Shown here piece after piece: positions 1-7,886 of a stretch of 64,000 nucleotides of DNA (position 1 is the stretch's first letter; each line of letters starts with the position of its first letter). The position numbers were made by a program, and so were the translations under genes. The stretch covers positions 1 to 64,000 of the forward strand of contig UQGP01000006.1 in assembly GCA_900540625.1 (NCBI GenBank), given 5' to 3'. This DNA is from an uncultured Porphyromonadaceae bacterium (GTDB lineage Bacteria; Bacteroidota; Bacteroidia; Bacteroidales; Muribaculaceae). The notes beneath the pieces are model-generated. The model saw only the letters and a program-made list of their open reading frames with translations, made no database searches and had not been told where the DNA came from.

Positions 1-130
1 TGCCGCTTATTTCCCAGTCGCCGCGGTAGAGCGTGCGGTCTATCACCGGCTCGCGAATGGTGCGTACTATGGTGTCGCCCTTGGAGTTGACGCGCACGGT
101 CGTGCGCGTGCGCACCGAGCGGAAATCGCG
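1..130. repeat. Near-identical copy of rhs segment 1817-1946
   Basis: Bases 1-130 match 1817-1946 in the same orientation with mismatches only at 56 and 84; similarity fades between about 130 and 180. It can serve as homology for recombination between the main rhs gene and the orphan fragment. Confidence 0.9.
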
Positions 131-229
131 TTTGGTTAGAGTCCCATCCGCCAGGTAGGAGGAGAGCACCATATTGTCCGGCCCGAGCGAAGATGTGCTA
201 TTCTGAAACTTCAATATGCTGTCACTCAT
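1..229 (-). CDS. Orphan Rhs fragment, 3' end cut by window edge
   Basis: An open frame starts at an ATG at 229, seven codons after an in-frame TAA, and runs off the left edge. After about 16 unique residues the protein follows the Rhs protein encoded at 819-2918, from the segment around VLSSYL to the segment RTLYRGDWEISG. Nucleotides 1-130 differ from 1817-1946 at only two positions. It sits 18 nt behind the gene at 248-817, in the same direction. In Rhs and CDI loci, displaced fragments of the Rhs core carrying a different tip lie behind the main toxin-immunity pair; this fits that pattern. The tip itself is outside the window, so its activity cannot be read. It could also be a non-translated remnant. 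Confidence 0.6.
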   Translation of the reverse strand, partial: MSDSILKFQNSTSSLGPDNMVLSSYLADGTLTKRDFRSVRTRTTVRVNSKGDTIVRTIREPVIDRTLYRGDWEISG

Positions 230-247
230 TGACTCAATATTTTCTGA

Positions 248-817
248 TTAAATGCTGTCTTTATCTATACTATAGTAACAGGGCCAACCGGAATCATCTA
301 TAGGAACAGCGCCTTCAGTGTAATAATATATTATATAATCAAATTCGAGTGCTCTTTTCTCTCCTTCAGGTGAAGTCATTAGTGGCTGCATTGATTTATC
401 AATAAGATAGATACACTCGCCCAAGCTGTAATATCCCACAAAATGGTATGGCATCTTAGTGACCTCTTTGACAATGACAAATGCAATACTTTTGGACGTG
501 CGACTCGCCGCTATCATATAGGGAGTACTCCAGCCATAATACAAACGACTGCACTCTTTTGCGTCTTTCATAAAAATATTACGAATGTATTGATTTTTCG
601 GAGACATCGGTTGAAGCTTATATGACGCATGCACTTTCTTCTCGATTCTCTCGGCCATCTTGGGTATTGCCGGATTTGACAACCATTTATTTTTTGATTG
701 TTTCTTGCTTTTGTTTGTATGCGCGTTGCTCGTTTCAGATGATGACACTTTGCCGCTGGAATAGCTGCAAAGGCCTGTTATGATACAACATAAGAAAACT
801 AAAATACAATACTTCAT
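248..817 (-). CDS. Small exported protein behind rhs; candidate immunity protein
   Basis: A 189-residue protein of no family I recognise. The frame stays open further upstream to 877, inside rhs. The ATG at 817 is preferred because it lies one base after the rhs stop (TGATATG) and opens with a Lys followed by a hydrophobic stretch (CILVFLCCIITGLC), a likely signal peptide or lipoprotein-like signal without a clean lipobox. A Ser/Lys/Asn-rich linker follows, then a mixed alpha/beta-like region with several Tyr and Trp. One-base spacing behind an Rhs gene with a variable tip is the position of an immunity gene in polymorphic toxin systems. The immunity role is inferred from position only. An exported immunity protein would mean protection outside the cytoplasm. 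Confidence 0.6.
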   Translation of the reverse strand: MKYCILVFLCCIITGLCSYSSGKVSSSETSNAHTNKSKKQSKNKWLSNPAIPKMAERIEKKVHASYKLQPMSPKNQYIRNIFMKDAKECSRLYYGWSTPYMIAASRTSKSIAFVIVKEVTKMPYHFVGYYSLGECIYLIDKSMQPLMTSPEGEKRALEFDYIIYYYTEGAVPIDDSGWPCYYSIDKDSI

Positions 818-818
818 A

Positions 819-2918
819 TCATTTAACAATATATCCGGGCTTATTCCTATAAAAGAAGTACGGGTAATACTCTTCATACACGTTTAATCCCGGCTTATAA
901 ACCTTGTGCTTAATACGTTTTTTCATCAAAAGAGATAAATTCCAGTGTGATAGAGCATGTGCTATATCATTCTCATTTCTCACTATACCGTCATCACCGA
1001 TGCCCGATGGTTGACTATTATTGGGATGACTGTGTATGTCTTGACGTACGGTGTAGCCATGTTGATACTGTAGAAAGACCAGATTCGGCCCGGACCGGTC
1101 TTCTGTCTTGCTATGTGAGGTGGAAAGAATGTTCAGCCCCTGGTCGCCTTCCTGTCCAAGCATCAGTTGTGTCCATTCGACTTCTGTATTCTTTGCAAGA
1201 TACTCAAATGCTCTTGTGCCATTTTGGTCACCACGAATACTTAATACATCCCACGGGCCGTTAGAAATCCAATTCAATGTTTTAAGACTTTCGATAGTTC
1301 CATATTCAAAGTTGACAAGTTCGTCTTTACCCTCCACCTTTATTACATCTGCATAATCTGTTTGGACAGAGTCGTTGACATTTCCCCAACGATCGACTAT
1401 GTAGATATCCATTCCTGTGGGGTCGGTGAAGCGGAGGGGGTTGGCGGCGCAGTGGGTGTAGGGAGAGAAGGAGGGGTAGTCGGCGGACTTGGGGTCGGGG
1501 GTGGTGAAGCGGCCGAGGATTGCATCGTGCCAACGGGCGATATTATCGTGCCAGCCCAGGCCGGCAAAGTTGCTCCAGCGGTTGCCGATATGAGCGCGGT
1601 CGGTTACGCGCTCCGTCCCGAAGAGTTGCACGGGCAGCCCCGATGGATAAAACATCGTGCACTGTCGTATCGTGCCCTCGTCGTCCAAAACCGTGCGCAC
1701 ACTCCCTAAGCGGTCGCGCACGTACCACAGATGCGTGAACGTCCGCCCACCATCAGATGCAGCGCCGTTTTTGGCGACCGTGGCAATGCCTTCGGGTGTG
1801 TTGAGGCGCCAGACGCTGCCGCTTATTTCCCAGTCGCCGCGGTAGAGCGTGCGGTCTATCACCGGCTCGCGTATGGTGCGTACTATGGTGTCGCCCTTGT
1901 AGTTGACGCGCACGGTCGTGCGCGTGCGCACCGAGCGGAAATCGCGTGCAATAAGAGTGCCGTCCGGCAGGTAGGAGGAGAGTACGCGGTTATCTGCGCC
2001 GAGGTCGATGCGTGTTGGCAGTCCCATGCCGTCCGTTGTATATTTTATGGCAGTGATGCCGCGCGTGCCGTCCGTCACCAAGCGTCCGTCGCCGTCATAC
2101 TCAAGCGCGTAAGTTCCGGCAGCAAAGGACGGTACAATATCCTTGTTGTACGGCATAGAGGCATCGTTGACCCCCGTAAGGCGATTGCCGATATACGACA
2201 TCGCGGCGTCCTGCACCGGCTCGCCCGCGTAGACGCGCTCCAGCGACAGAATATTGGAGTTGCGGTCGTACTCGAAGACCTCGCCCAAGGCGCGGTCCGG
2301 GGCAGACACGGCGTCCGTGGCCGAAGCCTCGGCAAGACGTCCGAAGCCGTCATACCTATATGTCCACATTGTCTGCGACACTCCCTCGCCCTCAGCACCG
2401 TACTGCCGCTCGGAGGCAGCACATGGCGACAAGTAGCGAGATGCACCGCCCTCCACGGGATTTGTGCCGAAGTACGCCGTCTGTGCAAAGCCGCTGCCCG
2501 ACACACCCGTGACATTGGAACGCGCGTCATAGACGTATTCCTCCGAGGTGCCATTACCCACTGTGCCGAAGGACTTTGAGGCAAGGCGTCCGACACCATC
2601 ATAAGTGTATGTCGCGACCGTGCTGGCGCTTCCGCCGTCCACGGCCAAAGATACGGAAGTCTGCCGCCCTGCAAGGTCGTAAGCGTAATTCCATACGGCG
2701 GTATGCCCCTCCGTGGGCGTGCACTCCATTATAGTTTCGAGCCTCTCGGCCCGAGCCGCCGTGCCTGCCGCATCCCCGTACGTCGTCACCGTCACCCGGT
2801 TGTGCTGCGCAAAACACGGAGTGACAGCCACTAAGCACACCGTAGCAGCCGCAAAGACGAACTTGAATCTGGATCCGGCGCTTTTATTTGTACTTGAATA
2901 TTTTTTACGGTGCGGCAT
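819..2918 (-). CDS. Rhs/YD-repeat protein with JAB-like C-terminal toxin tip
   Basis: A 699-residue protein. Residues about 18-38 form a signal peptide (hydrophobic run ending CFAQ). YD-type repeats (YAYDLAGR, YTYDGVGR, YRYDGFGR, LEYDGDGR) lie between residues 75 and 300. The Rhs core hallmark follows, with DRLGSVRT near 400, RFTTPDP near 470 and NPLRFTDPTGMD near 500. After this core the last 195 residues change character and contain HSHP followed by S and D residues, as in JAMM/JAB metal sites and in the JAB-like toxin tips of Bacteroidales Rhs proteins. It is short for an Rhs protein and has a Sec signal rather than a PAAR or VgrG-linked N-terminus, so it may be shown at the cell surface rather than fired by a T6SS. 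The JAB assignment rests on the motif; spacing from HSHP to the Asp is slightly unusual. Confidence 0.82.
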   Translation of the reverse strand: MPHRKKYSSTNKSAGSRFKFVFAAATVCLVAVTPCFAQHNRVTVTTYGDAAGTAARAERLETIMECTPTEGHTAVWNYAYDLAGRQTSVSLAVDGGSASTVATYTYDGVGRLASKSFGTVGNGTSEEYVYDARSNVTGVSGSGFAQTAYFGTNPVEGGASRYLSPCAASERQYGAEGEGVSQTMWTYRYDGFGRLAEASATDAVSAPDRALGEVFEYDRNSNILSLERVYAGEPVQDAAMSYIGNRLTGVNDASMPYNKDIVPSFAAGTYALEYDGDGRLVTDGTRGITAIKYTTDGMGLPTRIDLGADNRVLSSYLPDGTLIARDFRSVRTRTTVRVNYKGDTIVRTIREPVIDRTLYRGDWEISGSVWRLNTPEGIATVAKNGAASDGGRTFTHLWYVRDRLGSVRTVLDDEGTIRQCTMFYPSGLPVQLFGTERVTDRAHIGNRWSNFAGLGWHDNIARWHDAILGRFTTPDPKSADYPSFSPYTHCAANPLRFTDPTGMDIYIVDRWGNVNDSVQTDYADVIKVEGKDELVNFEYGTIESLKTLNWISNGPWDVLSIRGDQNGTRAFEYLAKNTEVEWTQLMLGQEGDQGLNILSTSHSKTEDRSGPNLVFLQYQHGYTVRQDIHSHPNNSQPSGIGDDGIVRNENDIAHALSHWNLSLLMKKRIKHKVYKPGLNVYEEYYPYFFYRNKPGYIVK
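1817..1946. repeat. Copy of 1-130 within rhs
   Basis: Internal part of rhs just before the Rhs core, duplicated at the left window edge with two mismatches in 130 bases. Confidence 0.9.
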
Positions 2919-2983
2919 AGTGGGTTGTCGTGGTGGGTAATCGGTTATGAGTCGGAAGATTGCATGGCATTTCTATCCGTCGG

Positions 2984-3016
2984 CAAATGTACGCTTTTTT
3001 TTTTTTAGAGCACAAA
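2984..3016 (-). promoter_or_regulatory. Bacteroidetes promoter for rhs
   Basis: On the minus strand TTTG (3013-3016), 21 bases, then TACATTTG (2984-2991). This matches the -33 TTTG / -7 TAnnTTTG consensus. The spacer holds an A12 run. It lies about 66 bases before the rhs ATG. Confidence 0.65.
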
Positions 3017-3101
3017 ATGTTTTTGAAAAAAAGTTGGGGAAAGGAGTGAAAACAGATGACTGTCGAAGGTATGGCGGAGGATGTGACAAAATGGCAGAAT
3101 C

Positions 3102-3132
3102 TGTAGGGGTGTAATACATTGCGCCCACGCAG
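3102..3132 (+). repeat. REP-like palindromic element, copy 1
   Basis: The bases read TGTAGGGGTGTAATACATTG and on to CGCAG. They are homologous to the reverse complement of 3174-3202 (TGTAGGGACGCAATATTTTG...CGCAG). The two copies face each other around a 41-base spacer in the gap between the CotH and rhs genes. This gap (2919-3340) otherwise holds only the rhs promoter. Confidence 0.55.
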
Positions 3133-3173
3133 TAGGATGGTAATTTGATGATTTTCTGTATTACCCACAATCG

Positions 3174-3202
3174 CTGCGGACGCAAAATATTGCGTCCCTA
3201 CA
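3174..3202 (-). repeat. REP-like palindromic element, copy 2
   Basis: Contains the perfect hairpin GGACGCAA-AATA-TTGCGTCC (3178-3197). It is an inverted relative of 3102-3132. It could also end transcription behind the CotH gene, although no T-run follows. Confidence 0.6.
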
Positions 3203-3340
3203 AATAATCAGCATTATGACACACCGTTGAGACGGCTTGCTCGGTATAACGTCGTATATCTTCTGTGGAACTTGTGCCCGGCTGGCTTTGTAATGGCTTG
3301 TCTTGAAGCTTGTTTTATGTCGAGCTGGCATCGCGCAGGC

Positions 3341-5104
3341 TTAGCGGACGATGACTTTCGTCGCCGTTAGGCCGTTGGAGATGATGTAAAAACCGGGGGC
3401 GGGCAGACGGATGTCCCCGCTGCCCGAGGCTACGGGTGCGCCGGTGGCGGTATAGACGTTGATATAATTGTCGGCGTGTATTGTATGTTCGACGATGGAC
3501 CATTGCGAGCCGTCGACTTGGATGTCGTTCACTGCAGCGGGGTCTATTACGGTCATAGTTTTGGTGCTTGGATTCAGTACGATTTTGGCGTTGGATATGG
3601 ATGCATTGTCCTTGAGTGTCATATTTGCGCCCTTATCTTTGAGCACGTAAGGGGTGTTGGGGATGACGGCTTCGCCGTTGGAGCCGAGGTCAATGGTTTT
3701 CCAGTCTTCGGTGGCAAGTTTGAATTGTTCGTGAAGGTCGATGCTTTCGATAGAAAAAGTCCCGTCCGGGTTGTAAGTCATCGGGTTGGACAAGCCCCAG
3801 CCGTTGAGATTGCCGCGCAGATACACCGTATAGTCGGACCAATCACGCGGCGGTTCGTATTCCCATTGTTGTCCGAGCCATTTGGACTTGGATACAAATT
3901 TGGAGAGGAACGAATTTGCCGCAGCCTGTTCGTTGCTGTTGCCGTAGTTCGGCCATCGTGCGGCGTCGGCCGATGCCGCAGCCGAGATCTTATTGGCAAA
4001 TGTGCCGATATAGCGTTTGGTATCGGCGTAATGCTTGGCGCAAAACTCGCGCCATACTTCTTTGACCTTGGCTTGGAAACGCGGGAATTTGTAGATTTCG
4101 CCAATCCATGTTTGGTTGAATGTCGGTCTGTTCCAGATAAACTGCGAAGTGCCTCGTTGGTATGCGTTGCCGAAGTCCCATACCGGGCCGAATACCCATT
4201 TGGTATCGTTGCCCAATTGCTTGTGCATATAGCAACTGCCGTGGAACGACTCGCAGTCGTCCAGGATTTCCTGAACAACGTAGTAGCGTGCAAGTGCATC
4301 GATGTCCACGTATTTTTCCCATTCGGTCGAGGATTTGTCCGATGTGTATATTGCAGCATTTATGGCCGTCATCTGAGAAGTCAAGTAAGAGCCTTGGACC
4401 GAAGACAGAATCTCGGGGGTCTTGTAGGTGAAGATTATTCTTTCGCCGTTGCCCTCTGTGATTTCGACGTGCGGATCGGCATCATAATTGTCTATTTCAA
4501 CGAGCCATCCTCCGGTGACAGCTTCGGCATCGGTGGCGTTGTCCGCTTGTTCGACGATGTCCACTCGGTCCGGGTCGACGCGTATCAGCTCGGTGAGGAA
4601 ATACAGACCGATGTATTCGCCGTTGAGTAGAACTTCAACCGGCTCGGCCGTCGGAGTCCACGCCAGCCCAAGTTTACGGCTGAGTTCGAAACCCACGGCG
4701 TTGCGCAAAAAGCCGAGGTTGTCATCAGCGTGTGCCAGCAGACCGAAATGCTTGTTTTTTTTCATTCCAAGAATGGATACCTTCTTGTCAAATTTCAGAC
4801 GGTAAGGTTTCTTGTCGAATCCGGTCCAAGTGTAATTGCCGCGGCCTTTTATTTTCAGCGATACCGGTGCATCGGCGCTGCCGACCGGCTCTACGCCGCT
4901 CACGCCGTTGGCATCGAGGTACAACGAGGCGTTCACGTAATCCTCCTTTGAGGTTATAGCTGCGCCGTTTTCGGTGTTGATATATAGCAGTGGCAGTGTC
5001 CCCGAAGGCTCGGCCGCATACGATATGGCGGCCGCGAGGACTACAAACGTCAAAGTCAATAGGGCTTTTGCCCGTGAAAGATGCGTACAATTGAATAAAT
5101 ACAT
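3341..5104 (-). CDS. Secreted CotH-kinase-family protein with C-terminal tail
   Basis: A 587-residue protein from the ATG at 5104. An upstream in-frame ATG at 5152 would put 16 residues before the signal peptide and is less likely. Signal peptide: LLTLTFVVLAAAISYAA. Residues about 30-370 match the CotH family (PF08757), a secreted, kinase-like fold: KIKGRGNYTW, KKPYRLKF, LLAHADD, FLRNAVGFELSR, and KWVFGPVWDFGNAY with the metal-binding Asp. A starch-binding/SusE-F-like beta domain follows (YLRGNLNGWG...). The C-terminal end, PGFYIISNGLTATKVIVR, resembles the terminal tail common in secreted Bacteroidales proteins. CotH proteins act on extracytoplasmic proteins; the substrate here is unknown. 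The gene stands alone, with its own promoter. Confidence 0.85.
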   Translation of the reverse strand: MYLFNCTHLSRAKALLTLTFVVLAAAISYAAEPSGTLPLLYINTENGAAITSKEDYVNASLYLDANGVSGVEPVGSADAPVSLKIKGRGNYTWTGFDKKPYRLKFDKKVSILGMKKNKHFGLLAHADDNLGFLRNAVGFELSRKLGLAWTPTAEPVEVLLNGEYIGLYFLTELIRVDPDRVDIVEQADNATDAEAVTGGWLVEIDNYDADPHVEITEGNGERIIFTYKTPEILSSVQGSYLTSQMTAINAAIYTSDKSSTEWEKYVDIDALARYYVVQEILDDCESFHGSCYMHKQLGNDTKWVFGPVWDFGNAYQRGTSQFIWNRPTFNQTWIGEIYKFPRFQAKVKEVWREFCAKHYADTKRYIGTFANKISAAASADAARWPNYGNSNEQAAANSFLSKFVSKSKWLGQQWEYEPPRDWSDYTVYLRGNLNGWGLSNPMTYNPDGTFSIESIDLHEQFKLATEDWKTIDLGSNGEAVIPNTPYVLKDKGANMTLKDNASISNAKIVLNPSTKTMTVIDPAAVNDIQVDGSQWSIVEHTIHADNYINVYTATGAPVASGSGDIRLPAPGFYIISNGLTATKVIVR

Positions 5105-5231
5105 AAAGTATGTAGTGTTGTAGAAGTGTGAATGCACAGACGCGGCAGACAATCAAGCCCGGCCAGCTGTGAGTGCGCAACCCGGTCATAGTCAAGGCAG
5201 GTGTGTCGCGTTTGCAGTAAGTATGATGTTG

Positions 5232-5262
5232 CAAAAGTACCGAAATAAAAGCGGATAGCCAA
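5232..5262 (-). promoter_or_regulatory. Bacteroidetes promoter for CotH gene
   Basis: Minus strand: TTGG with TTG at 5260-5262, 20 bases, then TACTTTTG (5232-5239). A good -7 match about 125 bases before the ATG at 5104. Confidence 0.6.
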
Positions 5263-5329
5263 GGCTCGAACCGTTTTTTTTCGAGCCGTGGAGCTGAGGA
5301 TTGTGCTCAGATCCGAATGTGCCGCGTTG

Positions 5330-6331
5330 TCAGAGGCGGCAAAGGATGCCTGTGGGGACGAGTAGGGCGAGGCGGTTGCGCAGGCGCGTGTGTCTGTCCG
5401 TGAGTGCACGCCATCGGTCGGCGCCGATATCCTTGCGGCAACGCGCCAGGGTGCTCTGCAATGCCGCGATGCTGCAGCCCGGTGCTGTTCGCTCCGTGAC
5501 GGCTGTGGCCGACGACGCGTTGTGCTGTACGGCTCGTAACGTGCGTGCGGCGGTGACCAAGATGTTGAAACGTGCCGATAGCCGTCTGTCCATAGCTGCG
5601 TTTACAAGCTTTGCATCGCCCAAGCCTTTGGCCCAAGTCACGATGTCGTCCGTGACGTCGAGGACATCGGCTCGGTGGTCGTCCCAGCGATGGACAAAAC
5701 TGGCTGCGTGCTGTCTGTAAAAGTATATTGGCGTCGTGTCGTGGACGATAGCTCCGGCGCGTTGGTACAATTTATAGAATATATCCAGGTCCTCGTAGCG
5801 GCGGCCTTCGGTGTAGCGCAGGCCGTCAAAAAGGTTGGTGCGGAAAGCCTTGGCGCAAGACATCGGTTCGTGGTAAGGGCGTCGGCGCAGGGTGGCAATG
5901 ATTGCATCATGAGCCGATAGTATTCGTGGCCGTGCTTCGGGCAGCGATTTGGACGTGTCAAAGTGGTGTGCGGTGTACCAGCATGCCACGGCCGGGATGT
6001 CCGGATGTCGGTCGGCGAGTTCCATAAGCCGTTGCAGTGCCTCGGGGTGCAGTGTATCGTCCGCATCGACGAAGGTGACGTATTCGGTGGTGACGGCATC
6101 GAGGGCGGTATTACGCGCCGCCGACGGCCCGCCGTTAAGGCGCGACAGCAGCCGGAAACGCTCGTCTCGGCGGGCGTATTCGGCTGCTATGTCGGCTGTT
6201 GCGTCTGTGGAACCGTCATCAACAATTATCGCCTGCCAGTCGTCGAAAGACTGCGCGAGGATGCTGTCAAGGCATTCGGCAAGCCAGGGAGCGGCATTGT
6301 AGGCCGGTACGACAATGGCGATGCGTTTCAT
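5330..6331 (-). CDS. Family 2 glycosyltransferase
   Basis: A 333-residue inverting GT-A glycosyltransferase. The N-terminal 110 residues carry the family signature: VVPAYNAAPWLAECLDSIL, VDDGSTDATADIAAEY, NGGPSAARNTALD and the metal-binding FVDADDTLHPEALQ. The rest is Arg-rich and lacks clear membrane segments, so it is a soluble or peripheral enzyme rather than a polymerising synthase. It starts 16 bases after the stop of the GHL10 hydrolase gene and is probably the last gene of the MFS-GHL10-GT2 operon. The sugar donor and acceptor cannot be told from the sequence. Confidence 0.88.
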   Translation of the reverse strand: MKRIAIVVPAYNAAPWLAECLDSILAQSFDDWQAIIVDDGSTDATADIAAEYARRDERFRLLSRLNGGPSAARNTALDAVTTEYVTFVDADDTLHPEALQRLMELADRHPDIPAVACWYTAHHFDTSKSLPEARPRILSAHDAIIATLRRRPYHEPMSCAKAFRTNLFDGLRYTEGRRYEDLDIFYKLYQRAGAIVHDTTPIYFYRQHAASFVHRWDDHRADVLDVTDDIVTWAKGLGDAKLVNAAMDRRLSARFNILVTAARTLRAVQHNASSATAVTERTAPGCSIAALQSTLARCRKDIGADRWRALTDRHTRLRNRLALLVPTGILCRL

Positions 6332-6347
6332 AGTGTTCGATAATGTA

Positions 6348-7844
6348 CTATTCGATAGTCAGCGCTCGCGAGGGCGAAGACTCGTTGTTGGTGCGGTTGA
6401 CGGCCGTGACGACATAAGTGCCCGGTTTGTCAGCCATATAAGTGTCCGAGTATACTACATCGACGATATATTTGGGGTCATCGATGGGAGTACCCTTGGT
6501 GCCTTTGGGGAAGCGGTATACTACAAAATGCGTGGCATCCATGACCGTGCCGCGAGCCTGCGGTACATCCCATTTGATGGCGCAAGGACTGCCGGAGGTG
6601 GCGCGGCGCAGATTGGCCGGAGCCACGGGCTTATCGGCGCATATCCACGGATAAGTCGGCGGCAGAGCCACGGTGGCCTGAATGTCGCGAGCCAGCGAAT
6701 CGGCAACGCCGCCTACGTTGGCTGTGATGGCGTATGCAGGCCACCAGCAATTGCCTTGGACGTTAGGCAGCGAGCGCGACAAGTCTACCTTATGATGTAA
6801 TTGCGTCGGGTCGGTGGATGGGGCCAGGTCTTTGTGTTTCATGATGTTGTGTACATCTTGTCCGAAGTACATGTGGCGTGGCCCGGCGTTGTCGTTCCAC
6901 CATTGAGCCAGTACGAGTGTCGATGCGCGTTTATGCTCCAATTCCCAATACAATTGAGGCAATAGGTAGTCTATCCATCCTTTTTCGGACCACAGCAATA
7001 CGTCGGCGTATAGTGCATCGTAGTTTTGCAGGCCGTTGGTATCGCTACCGCGCGGGTCGCTGGACTTGTTGCGCCAGATGCCGAAGGGGCTGATGCCGAA
7101 GCGCACCCAGGGCTTAGCCCCCGAAGTGATGGCTTCGTGAATTTCCTCGATGAGCAAATCCACATTTTTGCGACGCCAGTCGCCGCGGTTCATGCCTTTG
7201 CCGTACTTGGCGTACGAAGCATCGTCCGGGAAGTCGATGCCTTTGGCCGGATAGGGGTAGAAGTAGTCGTCGAAGTGTATACCATCGACATCGTAGCGAT
7301 TGACGATGTCCATGACTACATCGGTGATGAACTTACGATTTTCGGGCAGTCCGGGGTCAAAGTACATCTTGTCATCACCCTTGTAGGTGACAAAACGCCA
7401 CGGCTCGCGGTGGTATAGATGCGAGGGCGCCAGCTTTTCGTTCTTGGTGGTGGTGACGCGGTAGGGGTTGAGCCATGCGTGCAGTTCCATGCCGCGCTTG
7501 TGGCATTGCTCAATCATAAACTGCAACGGATCCCAATACGGCGATGGCGCTTTGCCTCCCTTGGTGAGAAAGCGGCTCCACGGCTCTAATTTGCTGGGGT
7601 AGAATGCGTCGGCACTGGGGCGTACCTGGAAAAGTATGGCGTTGCATCCGGCTGCGCGGAGGCTGTCAAGTTGCGAAATCAGGTATTTTTGTAATTCGAC
7701 GGTGCCTTTGCGCAAATATTGGCCTTGGAAGACGGTGTGCATCCATCCTCCGCGGAACTCGCGTTTGGGCGCTGCCGGGTGAGTGGCGGCGGCAGAAGTT
7801 GCTAAGCCCAGCATGAGGGCTAAAGCTATCAAAAGTCGTTTCAT
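6348..7844 (-). CDS. Family 10-like glycosyl hydrolase (GHL10/DUF187)
   Basis: A 498-residue secreted protein. The signal peptide (LLIALALMLGLATSAAA) is followed by a TIM-barrel GHL10 domain from residue 29 to about 380: REFRGGWMHTVFQG, CNAILFQVRPSADAFY, GMELHAWLNPYR, MYFDPGLPENR, DVDGIHFDDYFYPYP and ISPFGIWRN. The Asp pair in HFDD and the Asp in YFDPG are the likely acid residues. The last 100 residues look like a fibronectin-type-III/Ig domain (APANLRRATSGSPCAIKWD). This family is secreted and is thought to act on cell-wall or host glycans; the true substrate is unknown. The gene lies 42 bases behind the MFS transporter gene and 16 bases before GT2. Confidence 0.87.
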   Translation of the reverse strand: MKRLLIALALMLGLATSAAATHPAAPKREFRGGWMHTVFQGQYLRKGTVELQKYLISQLDSLRAAGCNAILFQVRPSADAFYPSKLEPWSRFLTKGGKAPSPYWDPLQFMIEQCHKRGMELHAWLNPYRVTTTKNEKLAPSHLYHREPWRFVTYKGDDKMYFDPGLPENRKFITDVVMDIVNRYDVDGIHFDDYFYPYPAKGIDFPDDASYAKYGKGMNRGDWRRKNVDLLIEEIHEAITSGAKPWVRFGISPFGIWRNKSSDPRGSDTNGLQNYDALYADVLLWSEKGWIDYLLPQLYWELEHKRASTLVLAQWWNDNAGPRHMYFGQDVHNIMKHKDLAPSTDPTQLHHKVDLSRSLPNVQGNCWWPAYAITANVGGVADSLARDIQATVALPPTYPWICADKPVAPANLRRATSGSPCAIKWDVPQARGTVMDATHFVVYRFPKGTKGTPIDDPKYIVDVVYSDTYMADKPGTYVVTAVNRTNNESSPSRALTIE

Positions 7845-7886
7845 TGTGCGTCTCGGGTGGTTTGTAAGATATATGATGTACGGCTA

